A DNA stretch of 50,311 nucleotides from CAYXVF01 sp964468125 (lineage in GTDB: Bacteria > Myxococcota > XYA12-FULL-58-9 > CAYXVF01). Both the position numbers and the translations under genes were made by a program. Below are positions 17,758 to 27,851 of this stretch, piece by piece (the stretch's first letter is position 1; each line of letters starts with the position of its first letter). The notes beneath the pieces were generated by a model. It was not told the origin of the DNA. It ran no database searches and saw nothing but the letters and a program-made list of their open reading frames with translations. The stretch lies in assembly GCA_964468125.1 (NCBI GenBank), contig CAYXVF010000042.1, positions 1-50,311 of the forward strand, given 5' to 3'.

Positions 17758-19041
17758 ATGGCGGACAGTTTCGACGACATGCCCGAGATAGAGCTCGACG
17801 ACATCGTTGCGCCTTCGAAGAAGACCCAGGCCGTCGCCGCAGAGGTGGACACCGATGCGATCGACCTCGATCTAGACGTCGACCCGGTCATCGAGGCACC
17901 ACCGAGCCCAGCAGCACGCGCCGTTACGGACGACGAGGACGCGATCGACCTCGGCCTGGACCTCGAGTCGGCCCAATCCCTGACATCGCCACTGGCTGAC
18001 ATCGACGTAGACGCGCTCGCGAGCCAGGTCGCTCAGAGCCAGCCAGAGGTGGGCGATGACGTTCCGGTAATTCCGGATGGGCAATCGGAGCCAGCGGCGG
18101 TCACTGAACGTCCGTCTGTGCCGTCGCCGGGCGAGGGTGCGGTTGATCTCGATGCGCTCCTTGCGGACCTCGACTCCGGGCTGCCCGCGAATGAGTCCGC
18201 GCCCTCGCGCATCCAGTCAAACGTGGACGCGCTTCCGGACATCGACGCGGATGCGTTGAGTGCGCTCAACTTCGAGCTCGAGGTGGAGACTCGGCGAGAG
18301 ACGGTGGAGCTCAGCGCAGCGGACGTCGATCTCGACGAAGACCCCCTCACGGACATGGATGTCCTCGAACAGCATTACTCCGATCACGACCAAACGGTAG
18401 AAATGGACGCGAGCGCGCCCACGATGGAAACGCCAGCAATGCCTTCCGTGCCTACGGTCGAGGTGCAGGCGGACGTCGACCTCGATGACCCGGAGGTTGA
18501 ATCGGAGCTCGAGGTCGAAGCGGAGGTCGAGGCCGAGGTCGTCGAGGGAGACGGTGATCTCACCCCCGAGCCCCTCCTCGAGGTTCTCGCGGACGACCCC
18601 ACCACCGCCGACGCGGCCCAGGAGCGGGACGAGGCGGCGCTGACAGTCGATAGCGCCGAGCTCTCCTTTCAGGCCGAACACGCCCCCATCGTCGGTGATG
18701 GTTTGGGCGATCAACCGATGACCATCGCGCCGGTCGATGACCCGAGCGCTCCTCCACTCCCGCTCTCCGCCGACGAGCCGGCCGGGCGCCCGAAGGTGCC
18801 GCTCTCGCAGCTGCGTCCGGACCCAAAGACCATCGAGACCTTGAAGCGTTTGGCGGGGCCGGGCGGCGATCCGGATCGGGCGCGCGTTGCTCTGCTCGCG
18901 GCCTTTCGCGGCGAGCACTACAACCACAAGGCCATTCCCGACGCGCGGGACATCGCCGTGGGGCTCGGTCGCTTCCTGGTTCAGCAGGGCTACGACGCGG
19001 ATGCCCTCGCCGAAACCATCGTTTCGGTCATGATCGAGTAA
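17758..19041 (+). CDS. Very acidic unknown protein with Asp-rich repeats and helical C-terminal domain
   Basis: 427 residues. About residues 1-345 are a low-complexity acidic segment with recurring D-I-D-x-D-A-L / D-L-D-x-D / V-D-L-D motifs (near 15-45, 80-90, 125-165, 195-215) and an ELEVEAEVEAEVVEGDGD stretch. The last ~80 residues form a compact basic-to-neutral helical domain (KVPLSQLRPDPKTIETLKRL, then ARVALLAAFRGEHYN and VGLGRFLVQQGYDADALAETI). No signal peptide or membrane helix. Function unknown; an ordered C-terminal domain on a long acidic tether suggests a scaffold or binding protein. Confidence 0.65.
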   Translation: MADSFDDMPEIELDDIVAPSKKTQAVAAEVDTDAIDLDLDVDPVIEAPPSPAARAVTDDEDAIDLGLDLESAQSLTSPLADIDVDALASQVAQSQPEVGDDVPVIPDGQSEPAAVTERPSVPSPGEGAVDLDALLADLDSGLPANESAPSRIQSNVDALPDIDADALSALNFELEVETRRETVELSAADVDLDEDPLTDMDVLEQHYSDHDQTVEMDASAPTMETPAMPSVPTVEVQADVDLDDPEVESELEVEAEVEAEVVEGDGDLTPEPLLEVLADDPTTADAAQERDEAALTVDSAELSFQAEHAPIVGDGLGDQPMTIAPVDDPSAPPLPLSADEPAGRPKVPLSQLRPDPKTIETLKRLAGPGGDPDRARVALLAAFRGEHYNHKAIPDARDIAVGLGRFLVQQGYDADALAETIVSVMIE

Positions 19042-19079
19042 GCAGCTTAGCTCTCGGCTGCCGAGGCTGCCGAGGCTGC

Positions 19080-19179
19080 NNNNNNNNNNNNNNNNNNNNN
19101 NNNNNNNNNNNNNNNNNNNNNNNNNNNNNNNNNNNNNNNNNNNNNNNNNNNNNNNNNNNNNNNNNNNNNNNNNNNNNNN
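19080..19179. other. Assembly gap (100 N)
   Basis: One hundred unresolved bases, probably a placeholder of unknown true length. The left edge is a tandem of the 9-mer TGCCGAGGC. About 40 bases to the right lies CAGGGGTCTGGCACC. The 19042-19289 interval therefore holds a repeat-related break and the region upstream of ccmF, with no gene visible. Confidence 0.95.
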
Positions 19180-19289
19180 CACGCTGCGGCATCTCACGCA
19201 ATGACATCGATCAACACAGGGGTCTGGCACCGCTAGCCCTTAGTCACTAGTAGTACTGTCCCGAAAACGAGGACACCGCAGGAGCGGCA

Positions 19290-21281
<1,992 letters not shown>

Positions 21282-21320
21282 GCCTTTTGCCATGGACCCG
21301 AGTACGATAGGTCACGACGC

Positions 21321-21866
21321 ATGAACTGGAAACGCGCACTGCTGGTCGTCCTTCTGGTCTCTCCCCTGTTCGTGGTCCTCGCCGCGGGGTTCGGCCAGGA
21401 TCCTCACCAGGTTCCGTTCATGCTGAAGGACAAGCCGGCGCCGGGCTTTGAGCTGGTGACACTCGATGGCGAGCCTTTCGACTTTCGAGATTTGAAAGGG
21501 AAACCGGCGGTTCTGAACTTCTGGGCCACCTGGTGCGTTCCATGCGTCCAGGAGCACGGCCTGCTCCAGTCCGCCTCGCGTTACTACGACGGCGCCGCGA
21601 ACTTTGTCGGCGTGGTTTACCAGGACGAAAAAGCGGCAGCGAAGGACTACCTGAAACGCTACGGCAATGAGTTCACCCAGTGCATGGACCAAGACTCGCG
21701 AACGGCGATCGACTACGGCGTCGCCGGCGTGCCGGAGAGCTTCATCATCGATGCGAATGGTGTGGTTCGCTACAAGCACGAGGGTCCGCTCACGCGCCGA
21801 ATCATCGAACGTGAGCTCGAACCGTTGATCGACCGGTCGGTGGCGAGTCGAACGGAGGGCGGCTGA
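21321..21866 (+). CDS. ccmG: Thiol:disulfide interchange protein CcmG/DsbE
   Basis: 181 residues. An N-terminal membrane anchor (about 5-24) is followed by a thioredoxin fold with NFWATWCVPCVQEH, active-site Cys72 and Cys75. The cis-Pro region is GVAGVPESFIIDANG. It keeps the CXXCH cysteines of apocytochromes reduced for heme attachment. The stop overlaps the ccmH start by one base. Confidence 0.94.
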   Translation: MNWKRALLVVLLVSPLFVVLAAGFGQDPHQVPFMLKDKPAPGFELVTLDGEPFDFRDLKGKPAVLNFWATWCVPCVQEHGLLQSASRYYDGAANFVGVVYQDEKAAAKDYLKRYGNEFTQCMDQDSRTAIDYGVAGVPESFIIDANGVVRYKHEGPLTRRIIERELEPLIDRSVASRTEGG

Positions 21867-22333
21867 TGCGCACACTCTTGATCTGTCTCGCGGGGTTGCT
21901 GGCGACACCGGCACTCGCGCAGGACGTCGTTGGAGTCGAACGCTCGGATGATCGGGCGATGATTCTCGGGAAAAAGATCCGCTGTCCCGTCTGCCAAGGG
22001 ACGCCGATCTCCGAGTCTCCGTCGAAGTCCGCGCAGGACATGATGAAACAGCTTCGCCGCTTGGTTGCCGAGGGCAAGAGCGACGCGGAGATCATCGACT
22101 GGTTCAAAGCACGCTACGGCGAATGGGCGATCCTCGAGCCCTCTCGAGAAGGGTTTAACCTGGTCGTGTGGCTCCTTCCGATCGTGGCTTTGGCCGGTGG
22201 GGTCGCGTTCTGGCGAATGAACATTGGTGGGGGCGCTAAGGCGTCGAGCGCGCCCGAATCGGTCGACGACTCGGAGGAAGCTTCGAGCGAAGACCCCTAC
22301 CTCAAGGCCTTGAGAGACGAGGTAGGGGCGTGA
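21866..22333 (+). CDS. ccmH: Cytochrome c maturation protein CcmH
   Basis: 155 residues: signal peptide MRTLLICLAGLLATPALA, then IRCPVCQG with redox Cys40 and Cys43 (the LRCxxCQ signature), the three-helix bundle (ISESPSKSAQDMMKQLRRLV), and a C-terminal membrane helix (about 94-112) followed by a short acidic tail. It is a reductant of apocytochrome and partner of CcmF. The tail overlaps the next gene by 4 bases. Confidence 0.94.
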   Translation: MRTLLICLAGLLATPALAQDVVGVERSDDRAMILGKKIRCPVCQGTPISESPSKSAQDMMKQLRRLVAEGKSDAEIIDWFKARYGEWAILEPSREGFNLVVWLLPIVALAGGVAFWRMNIGGGAKASSAPESVDDSEEASSEDPYLKALRDEVGA

Positions 22334-23400
22334 ACGGATTCTGGGAAACGTGGGGGACGTCGCTCGTCACCCTAGGAGTGGGCGTGATCGCCGGCGCGAT
22401 CGCAGCTTGGCGCCTGATGAAGAAGGGGTCGATGGGGGCGGACCTCGAGATGCAGCTCAATGACCTCGATGAGCAGCTCGAGCACATGGTCTCGCAGCTC
22501 AAGGACATCGAGTTGCAGCGGGAGCGCATCGCCGAGACGTTCTACGCCGACCAAAAAGCGCACTATGAGGGCAAGGCTGCGGAATTGATGCGGGAGCGCG
22601 ACCGGCTGGTCGACGAGCTCCAGGGCCTGCAGGCGAGCGGTGCTCTCGATAGGATCAAGGCCGCGCCCACGCGTCCATCCAAGAAGAAGAAGGCCGCGAA
22701 GGCGAAGAGCGTGCCGAAAACCGCATCGGCCGAGCCAGAGGTCGCGACCGCGGAAGGTGGCTTCCTTGCGCGCAATCCGCAGCTCCTCGGAGCGATTTGG
22801 GGCGCCGGAACGGTGGCCGTCGTTGCAGGGCTGTTTTTCTCCGTGAGTGCGGAGCAGACTGCGCGCGCGCCGGGAGGATCGATCACCGGCAATACGCAGC
22901 CGGGACAATCGTCCGCGCCCATGGCGCAGCGCCCCTCTGACGCAACGCCGATCGCACAGACGTCATCGCAGGCGAACGCGCCCGCAGCATCTGGGGACCC
23001 GAAGATCCAGGAAATGATGGATCGGGTGGAGAAGGATCCGAACGACATCGAGGCGATGAACTACCTCACCGGTCGCCTGGTCCTGGGTGGCGCGATGCCA
23101 GAGGCGCAGCGCTTGAACACTCGTGTACTCGAAATCGACCCGAAGAATGTTCAGGGTAAGACCTGGGCGGCGATGATCGAGTCGGCCAAGGGCGATGTTG
23201 CCGCGGCGGTCTCGGCCCTCGAGGCGATCATCAAAGAGCACGATGAAGACGCACCGGACGCCTATTTCTTCCGTGGCATGCTCGCGATGCAGGGCGGGGA
23301 TCAGCCTACGATGAAGAAGTACTGGTCTCGCTTTGTGGAGGTCGCGCCACCGAGCCCGAGACGCGATCGCATCGCACAAATGTTGCAAGGCATGCCCTGA
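22330..23400 (+). CDS. ccmI: CcmI-like TPR protein of cytochrome c maturation
   Basis: 356 residues starting at a GTG coupled to the ccmH stop. First membrane helix at about 10-28, coiled coil at 35-100 (DLEMQLNDLDEQLEHMVSQL), Lys-rich linker, second membrane helix at about 150-172, Pro/Ser/Gln-rich spacer, then a TPR domain (about 218-350, with ALEAIIKEHDEDAPDAYFFRGM). CcmI proteins chaperone apocytochromes to the CcmFH lyase through their TPRs. The long coiled coil between the helices is larger than usual. Confidence 0.85.
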   Translation: MNGFWETWGTSLVTLGVGVIAGAIAAWRLMKKGSMGADLEMQLNDLDEQLEHMVSQLKDIELQRERIAETFYADQKAHYEGKAAELMRERDRLVDELQGLQASGALDRIKAAPTRPSKKKKAAKAKSVPKTASAEPEVATAEGGFLARNPQLLGAIWGAGTVAVVAGLFFSVSAEQTARAPGGSITGNTQPGQSSAPMAQRPSDATPIAQTSSQANAPAASGDPKIQEMMDRVEKDPNDIEAMNYLTGRLVLGGAMPEAQRLNTRVLEIDPKNVQGKTWAAMIESAKGDVAAAVSALEAIIKEHDEDAPDAYFFRGMLAMQGGDQPTMKKYWSRFVEVAPPSPRRDRIAQMLQGMP

Positions 23401-23448
23401 GCCGCGCCGCGCACCGGGTCCAACCGTGTTTCGCTGACTCTCCCCCAA

Positions 23449-23482
23449 GGGGACGCCCCCCGCACGCAAAAGGGGGCGCCCC
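23449..23482. terminator. Strong GC hairpin downstream of ccm operon
   Basis: GGGGACGCCCCC (23449-23460) pairs with GGGGGCGCCCC (23472-23482) with one bulged base and an 11-base loop. It lies between the convergent ccmI and small secreted-protein genes. No T-run follows on either strand, so this would be an atypical, possibly bidirectional, terminator. Confidence 0.5.
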
Positions 23483-23496
23483 AAGGGATAGGGAGA

Positions 23497-23724
23497 TTAC
23501 TGGCTGTCGTTCCGAGTGTTGAGCGGCATGGCTTTGCGCGAGCGGCGCCGCCAATGGCTAGCATCGAGCTCCACCGCACCTTTGCCGGTGAGCCCCGCGA
23601 CCTTAAAAGAGCGGGTCGCCTCGCGCCCGGGTGTGGCCTTCTTGCCACTCGATGGACTCGCGCTCGCCGCAACGGTGGGTACGGAAAAGGCGGTCAGGGT
23701 CAGAATCATCAAGGCGCGAATCAT
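23497..23724 (-). CDS. Small secreted basic protein, unknown
   Basis: 75 residues: MIRALMILTLTAFSVPTVAA looks like a signal peptide cleaved around residue 22 (ASA). The mature part is a 50-residue basic segment rich in Ser, Lys and Arg (SGKKATPGREATRSFKVAGL). No cysteine and no recognised family. AGGAGAT precedes the ATG on the minus strand, supporting the start. Convergent with ccmI across a hairpin. Confidence 0.6.
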   Translation of the reverse strand: MIRALMILTLTAFSVPTVAASASPSSGKKATPGREATRSFKVAGLTGKGAVELDASHWRRRSRKAMPLNTRNDSQ

Positions 23725-23893
23725 ATCGTCGATCTCCTGTTCGTCTTGGGCTCTTGCCCCGCGAGCATGGATAGAACTTAGGCGAGGAGAGGCGCCCGAG
23801 ATGTGATCGGGCTCTCATTTGCGGGAAGGGCCGCGGCTTTTATTTCGCTTTACGATTTCAGGGCTGGTTGTCGAACGTGCTACAACGTCGACC

Positions 23894-24286
23894 ATGGCGG
23901 AAGTGAAGAAGAGCGAAGCCGAGTGGCGAGCGCAGCTGACCCCGGAGCAGTACCACATCCTGCGCGAAGGCGGGACCGAGCGCGCCTTCACCGGCGTCTA
24001 TTGGGATGAAAAAGCCGATGGCACCTACGCCTGCGCCGGCTGCGGGGCGGCGCTCTTCGCGTCGGGGACGAAATACGAGTCGGGCAGCGGCTGGCCGAGC
24101 TTCTACGAAGCTCTTGATCCAACGGCGGTAGCCGAGCACGAAGACCGAAGCCACGGCATGGTACGCATCGAAGTTCGCTGTGCGCGTTGCGGCGGACACC
24201 TCGGCCACAAATTCCCGGACGGCCCGCGGCCTACCGGCCAGCGATACTGCATCAACTCCGCCTCCTTGAGCCTCGAGAAGAAGTGA
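23894..24286 (+). CDS. msrB: Peptide-methionine (R)-S-oxide reductase MsrB
   Basis: 130 residues from MAEVKKSEAEW. Zinc ligands Cys47/Cys50 and Cys96/Cys99 are in place; the catalytic Cys119 lies in GQRYCINSASL, and GSGWPSFYEAL is the conserved substrate-binding segment. It repairs methionine-R-sulfoxide in proteins with thioredoxin as donor. The upstream 25-codon extension is discarded because the family starts near here. No signal peptide, so cytoplasmic. Confidence 0.95.
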   Translation: MAEVKKSEAEWRAQLTPEQYHILREGGTERAFTGVYWDEKADGTYACAGCGAALFASGTKYESGSGWPSFYEALDPTAVAEHEDRSHGMVRIEVRCARCGGHLGHKFPDGPRPTGQRYCINSASLSLEKK

Positions 24287-24290
24287 CGGC

Positions 24291-24911
24291 TCAGGCGCGC
24301 CGAAAGACGCAGTAGACGAAGCTTTGAATCTTACCCATGGGGGTCTCGTGCGGCTCCGTGCGTGTCTCCACCAGGGTGTAACCCTCGCCGAGAACCTCGC
24401 CGAGACTCTGAGGTGAATAGCGCACGACCGGCAAGCCGCTGCACCTCTCGGGCCCGTCGAGGGCAAAGGCTGCGATCACCACGTGGCCTCCTGAGGCGAG
24501 GGCGCGGTTCAAGCGTTCGAGATAGGCGCTTCGATCGGCGGGGTCCGTGAGAAAATGAAAGACCGCACGGTCGTGCCAGACCGCGTAGGGCCCGTCCACC
24601 GTTGCTTCTGTGATGTCCGACCGAATCCAGTGGACCTGCTTCGCGGCCGCCGGACCTACCCGTCGCTTCGCCTCCGCGAGCGCGGCCTCTGAGATGTCGA
24701 GTACGGCGAGACGTCTCGCGCCGCGCGCGAGTAGTGCGTCCACCAAGCGCGCCGTACCGCCGCCCACGTCGACCAGGGCCTCACTCGGCGCGTAGCCGAT
24801 CCGATCCAGCAGCGCGAGGGACGTCGCCGGTTTGGGTTGAAACCAGCTCCGCTCCCCCGCGCCTTTGTTCTCGTAGACGCTTTCCCAATGCCGTTGGCGC
24901 GCGCTCTCCAT
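24291..24911 (-). CDS. Class I SAM-dependent methyltransferase
   Basis: 206 residues. N-terminal RQRHWESVYENKGAGERSWFQ is typical of small-molecule methyltransferases. Motif I is VDVGGGTARLVDALL (about 47-61), motif II region RLAVLDISEAALAEAK, and WHDRAVFHFLTDPADRSAYL (about 112-131) corresponds to motifs IV-V. Cytoplasmic. The substrate cannot be read from sequence. It converges with msrB at a 4-base gap. Confidence 0.85.
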   Translation of the reverse strand: MESARQRHWESVYENKGAGERSWFQPKPATSLALLDRIGYAPSEALVDVGGGTARLVDALLARGARRLAVLDISEAALAEAKRRVGPAAAKQVHWIRSDITEATVDGPYAVWHDRAVFHFLTDPADRSAYLERLNRALASGGHVVIAAFALDGPERCSGLPVVRYSPQSLGEVLGEGYTLVETRTEPHETPMGKIQSFVYCVFRRA

Positions 24912-24973
24912 GCTCTATCGAATAGAGTGCGCGACCCTCGGTTGCAACTACCCTGCAGCGGCCGGTGAGCAGA

Positions 24974-25182
24974 TCACTGCTCGTGGGTCGGCACAATTTG
25001 GTTGCTGTAGCGATTGGCGAGGAATCCGCCGAGGAGGGAGCCTCCTATCATGATCCCGTTCACCACCGCGCCCGGCAGGTTCGCCACCATGGGCAACACC
25101 AATCCCGGCTCCGGGTCGCAATGTAGTCCGGTTCCAAGGAGACGAAGCGGTCTGGGCTTTCGAGTCTTGCGGTGCTGGTCAT
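24974..25182 (-). pseudogene. Small membrane protein, probably frameshifted
   Basis: The ATG overlaps the S41 peptidase stop (ATGA) and has a strong GGGAGGAAAGACAC ribosome site. Frame 1 gives MTSTARLESPDRFVSLEPDY and onward, then stops after 40 residues. From about 25118 a second frame reads PMVANLPGAVVNGIMIGGSL and continues to the TGA at 24974, a good transmembrane segment with no start of its own. One base change in the GC-rich 25100-25118 stretch would join them into a protein of about 69 residues. Confidence 0.5.
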
Positions 25183-26539
25183 GTGTCTTTCCTCCCAAAG
25201 ATCCGACCCAGCAGACCCGGGCCCTTCTCTTCTTCGGCCTCTTCGAGCGACTTCGCGAATTCACTCACGATCGCGGCCTTGTAGTTCTTGAATCCGCCGC
25301 GTACGTCGTCGACGGTGAGTTCGTACTCCACGTCTGGGGTGACTCCGTCGCTTTCGATGAAATCGTCATCGATGCGCTCGGCGAGGGAGCCGGTGTAGCT
25401 GACCCCCGCGAGGCCGAGATCGTTCGGTCTCTGGTCGATGAGTCCGACGTAGCCACCGGCCCCCGCCGTACGGGTCCCAAAGATCTTTGCCCGCCCGTTA
25501 TCCTGGAGGATCGCGGGGAAGAAGTCGCCACCGGAGAAGTCGAGCTCATTGGTGATGACCATCAATGGCTTCGAGTACTGGATCAACGGTGATGGAGCGA
25601 TGTAGTCCCCGAGACCCAAGTGGTATGGGTCTGTTCGCGTTTTCCCCTCGCGCCACTGCTCGACAATGAAGCGCGCGTTATCACGCAAGGTGTCGCGCAG
25701 CTCTTCCGGGATCCCTTGCGCCTCGAAGTCAGCGTCGGTGATGTCCAAAATGCCATAGGCGTTCTGCACCTCCGCCTGCGTGATGCTCATTCGGTGGCGC
25801 GGGGTGTAGAGGAGCTCGTCGCTCAGCATCGCGGCGAGGGAGTAGAGATAACCGACGCTCCCACCCGGGTTGTTCACCTGGTCGATGATCAAGCCCTCGG
25901 TGCGGAACTGCATTCGCGCCATGATCGCGAGGAACTGGAGCACTTCGGTCTGGGCCGCGTTGTAGTGCGGGATCCGGGGTCGAGGGGGAAATCCGGGTGA
26001 TAGGTGCGGTCCACGTCGACCACAAAAAACCGATCGCCCACGGCCATCGCGCTGAACGGCAAGCGTGCGGATTCGGTCGAGTAGAACCGAGCGCCAACGT
26101 GATAGTCGCCGGCCGCCTGAGCAAAGCGCACGATGATCGTGTGAAATTCTTTTGGCGTGATCGGGCTCGTCTCTTCGATCGCTGCCAGCGCATGGTCCCG
26201 CTCCCGTTCCACGTCCCAGCCGCGGGTCTTGGCTTTCCAATCCGCCGGCGCGTAGTGCTCGCGAAATACACGCGCCAAGTGCTCGATGTGGCTGCGCATC
26301 TCGGCCTTGAGCGCCTGCTGCTCGTCCGCGGCGCTCACGCTTTCGGGAGCATCCGCGCGGGCGCTTCGCGCACCGGTGGCAGAAGGAGAACGGTGCGGCA
26401 GGCGAGCGGAGTCGACCTGCGCACCACGATGCATTCGACGCGCTGGCTGGCCGTTGGAGGGCACACCCGTGCTCTCCGTTCCGCGCGCAGACGCAAGCGT
26501 ACGGCCACCAGCCGTCACGTCCGTGATAGCTGATGTCAT
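25179..26539 (-). pseudogene. S41-family (C-terminal processing type) peptidase, frameshifted
   Basis: Two adjoining frames together make one protein of about 453 residues. The upstream part starts at 26539 (MTSAITDVTAGG, with AGGA seven bases before) and runs through EHYAPADWKAKTRGWDVERE and VGDRFFVVDVDRTYHPDFPL. Near 25978-25990, at a G-run, the reading shifts to RIPHYNAAQTEVLQFLAIM and continues to the end. The latter half has GLIIDQVNNPGGSVGYLYSL and LDFSGGDFFPAIL with the likely catalytic Ser, then GTRTAGAGG, typical of S41 peptidases. A single missing base explains the break; sequencing error or real pseudogene. No signal peptide. Confidence 0.8.
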
Positions 26540-26659
26540 GAAACAATCCTGTCAGGGAAATTCAGGGTTGGTCTTCGGCACCGTGACAGGAAGGTTGCGT
26601 AAAATGTCACATTCGCGACACGTTAGCCCGCAACCGCAAGCCGAAAGCCGGCGTCGAGG

Positions 26660-27847
26660 CTAAGGCTCGTCGTCTTCGGGGATGCGGACCTCGAGATCGT
26701 CCAGGCGCTCGTCCGGGAGCCAATCCCGCGGCTCGTACTTGCCCATGGCGGGGACCTCGAGCGCCTCCGGGGCCGGCTCACCGAGCTCGGCGAGCCGAGC
26801 GAGCTCATCGATCACCCCGTAGGTCAAGCCGTTGTCCTGACGCGGGTAGCCCTCGAGATTCTGAGAATACTCGTCCGCCCGGCTCACGAATTCGCGCACC
26901 TGATCCGCGTCGAGCTCGGAGGTCCAAGCGCCGTAGCCCAAACGCTCGAGGTATTGGGCGTTCAGAATCTGCTCGAACTGGCGTTCCACGGGGATCGAGA
27001 GCATCGGGACTCCGAGGTGCACCGCCTCGCCCATCAGCGTGAAGCCGCCACCCGCGATCGCGGCTCTTGCCGTGCGCAGATCATCGATGAACCCTTCCTG
27101 CGAAAAATCCTTGAGCTGCACGTTACCGAGGTCCTCATCGCGCCGCATCCCATAGACGCGAAACTCAGTGTCCTCAATCGAGCGCAGGAGCTCGATCAAC
27201 GCTTCGTTTGTCGTCTGGGTTTGGTAGACGAGAACGTGGTCGCGCGGCTCGCGTTTTGCCTCGAGTATCTCGGGCCGAAGGATCGGGGGCACGATCGTCG
27301 TCCGCCGGCGCCGCACCGGGGGAAAGAAGAAGCTCGTGATCACGTAGTGGTAGGCGCCGGGAAGCTTGATCTTCACGGCGGTTCGCGCGGATAGGGAGCC
27401 CGAGGGTCGGCGAAACTCTCTTGGGTGCTCACAGCGGTCGATCACCTGCATATTGTCGAGGCTCATCACCGGAATTCGGTGATTGATCGCGTACATGTAG
27501 GCCCACCACTCGAAATCGCTGACGACGAGCTCCGGGACAAAACCCGATTCGGCAAACGCTCGGTACTTCGCGATGTTCTTGAGCAGGCCCCGCGGGGCTT
27601 TGGCGAGATTGCTGACCAGGCTGCGCGTAAACAGAACCTGGTTGCCCTTGTAGACCAAGTGCAGACCGTGAATCTCCTCGATGGTGAAGCCTTTCCGGTC
27701 GGCGAAGCTCTCGGTGAGAAAACGATGTGCTCGGCCCGATACCACCACGTGGACCTGGTGACCCCGGCTCAGCAAATGCTCGATCACGACACGGCTACGA
27801 GTCGCGTGCCCCATCCCCTCGCCGACCACTCCATATAGGATGCGCAT
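26660..27847 (-). CDS. Glycosyltransferase, MJ1255/GT-B type
   Basis: 395 residues. MRILYGVVGEGMGHATRSRV is the N-terminal donor-fold glycine motif of the MJ1255-like glycosyltransferase family. PELVVSDFEWWAYMYAINHRIPVMSLDN and, in the C-terminal half, AAIAGGGFTLMGEAVHLGVPMLSIPV (the GT-B nucleotide-sugar-binding motif with GE..) follow. About 40 acidic C-terminal residues are extra. The gene begins 4 bases after the nucleotide-transporter-like gene, so it is probably co-transcribed. The sugar and acceptor are unknown. Confidence 0.85.
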   Translation of the reverse strand: MRILYGVVGEGMGHATRSRVVIEHLLSRGHQVHVVVSGRAHRFLTESFADRKGFTIEEIHGLHLVYKGNQVLFTRSLVSNLAKAPRGLLKNIAKYRAFAESGFVPELVVSDFEWWAYMYAINHRIPVMSLDNMQVIDRCEHPREFRRPSGSLSARTAVKIKLPGAYHYVITSFFFPPVRRRRTTIVPPILRPEILEAKREPRDHVLVYQTQTTNEALIELLRSIEDTEFRVYGMRRDEDLGNVQLKDFSQEGFIDDLRTARAAIAGGGFTLMGEAVHLGVPMLSIPVERQFEQILNAQYLERLGYGAWTSELDADQVREFVSRADEYSQNLEGYPRQDNGLTYGVIDELARLAELGEPAPEALEVPAMGKYEPRDWLPDERLDDLEVRIPEDDEP

Positions 27848-27851
27848 GCGG

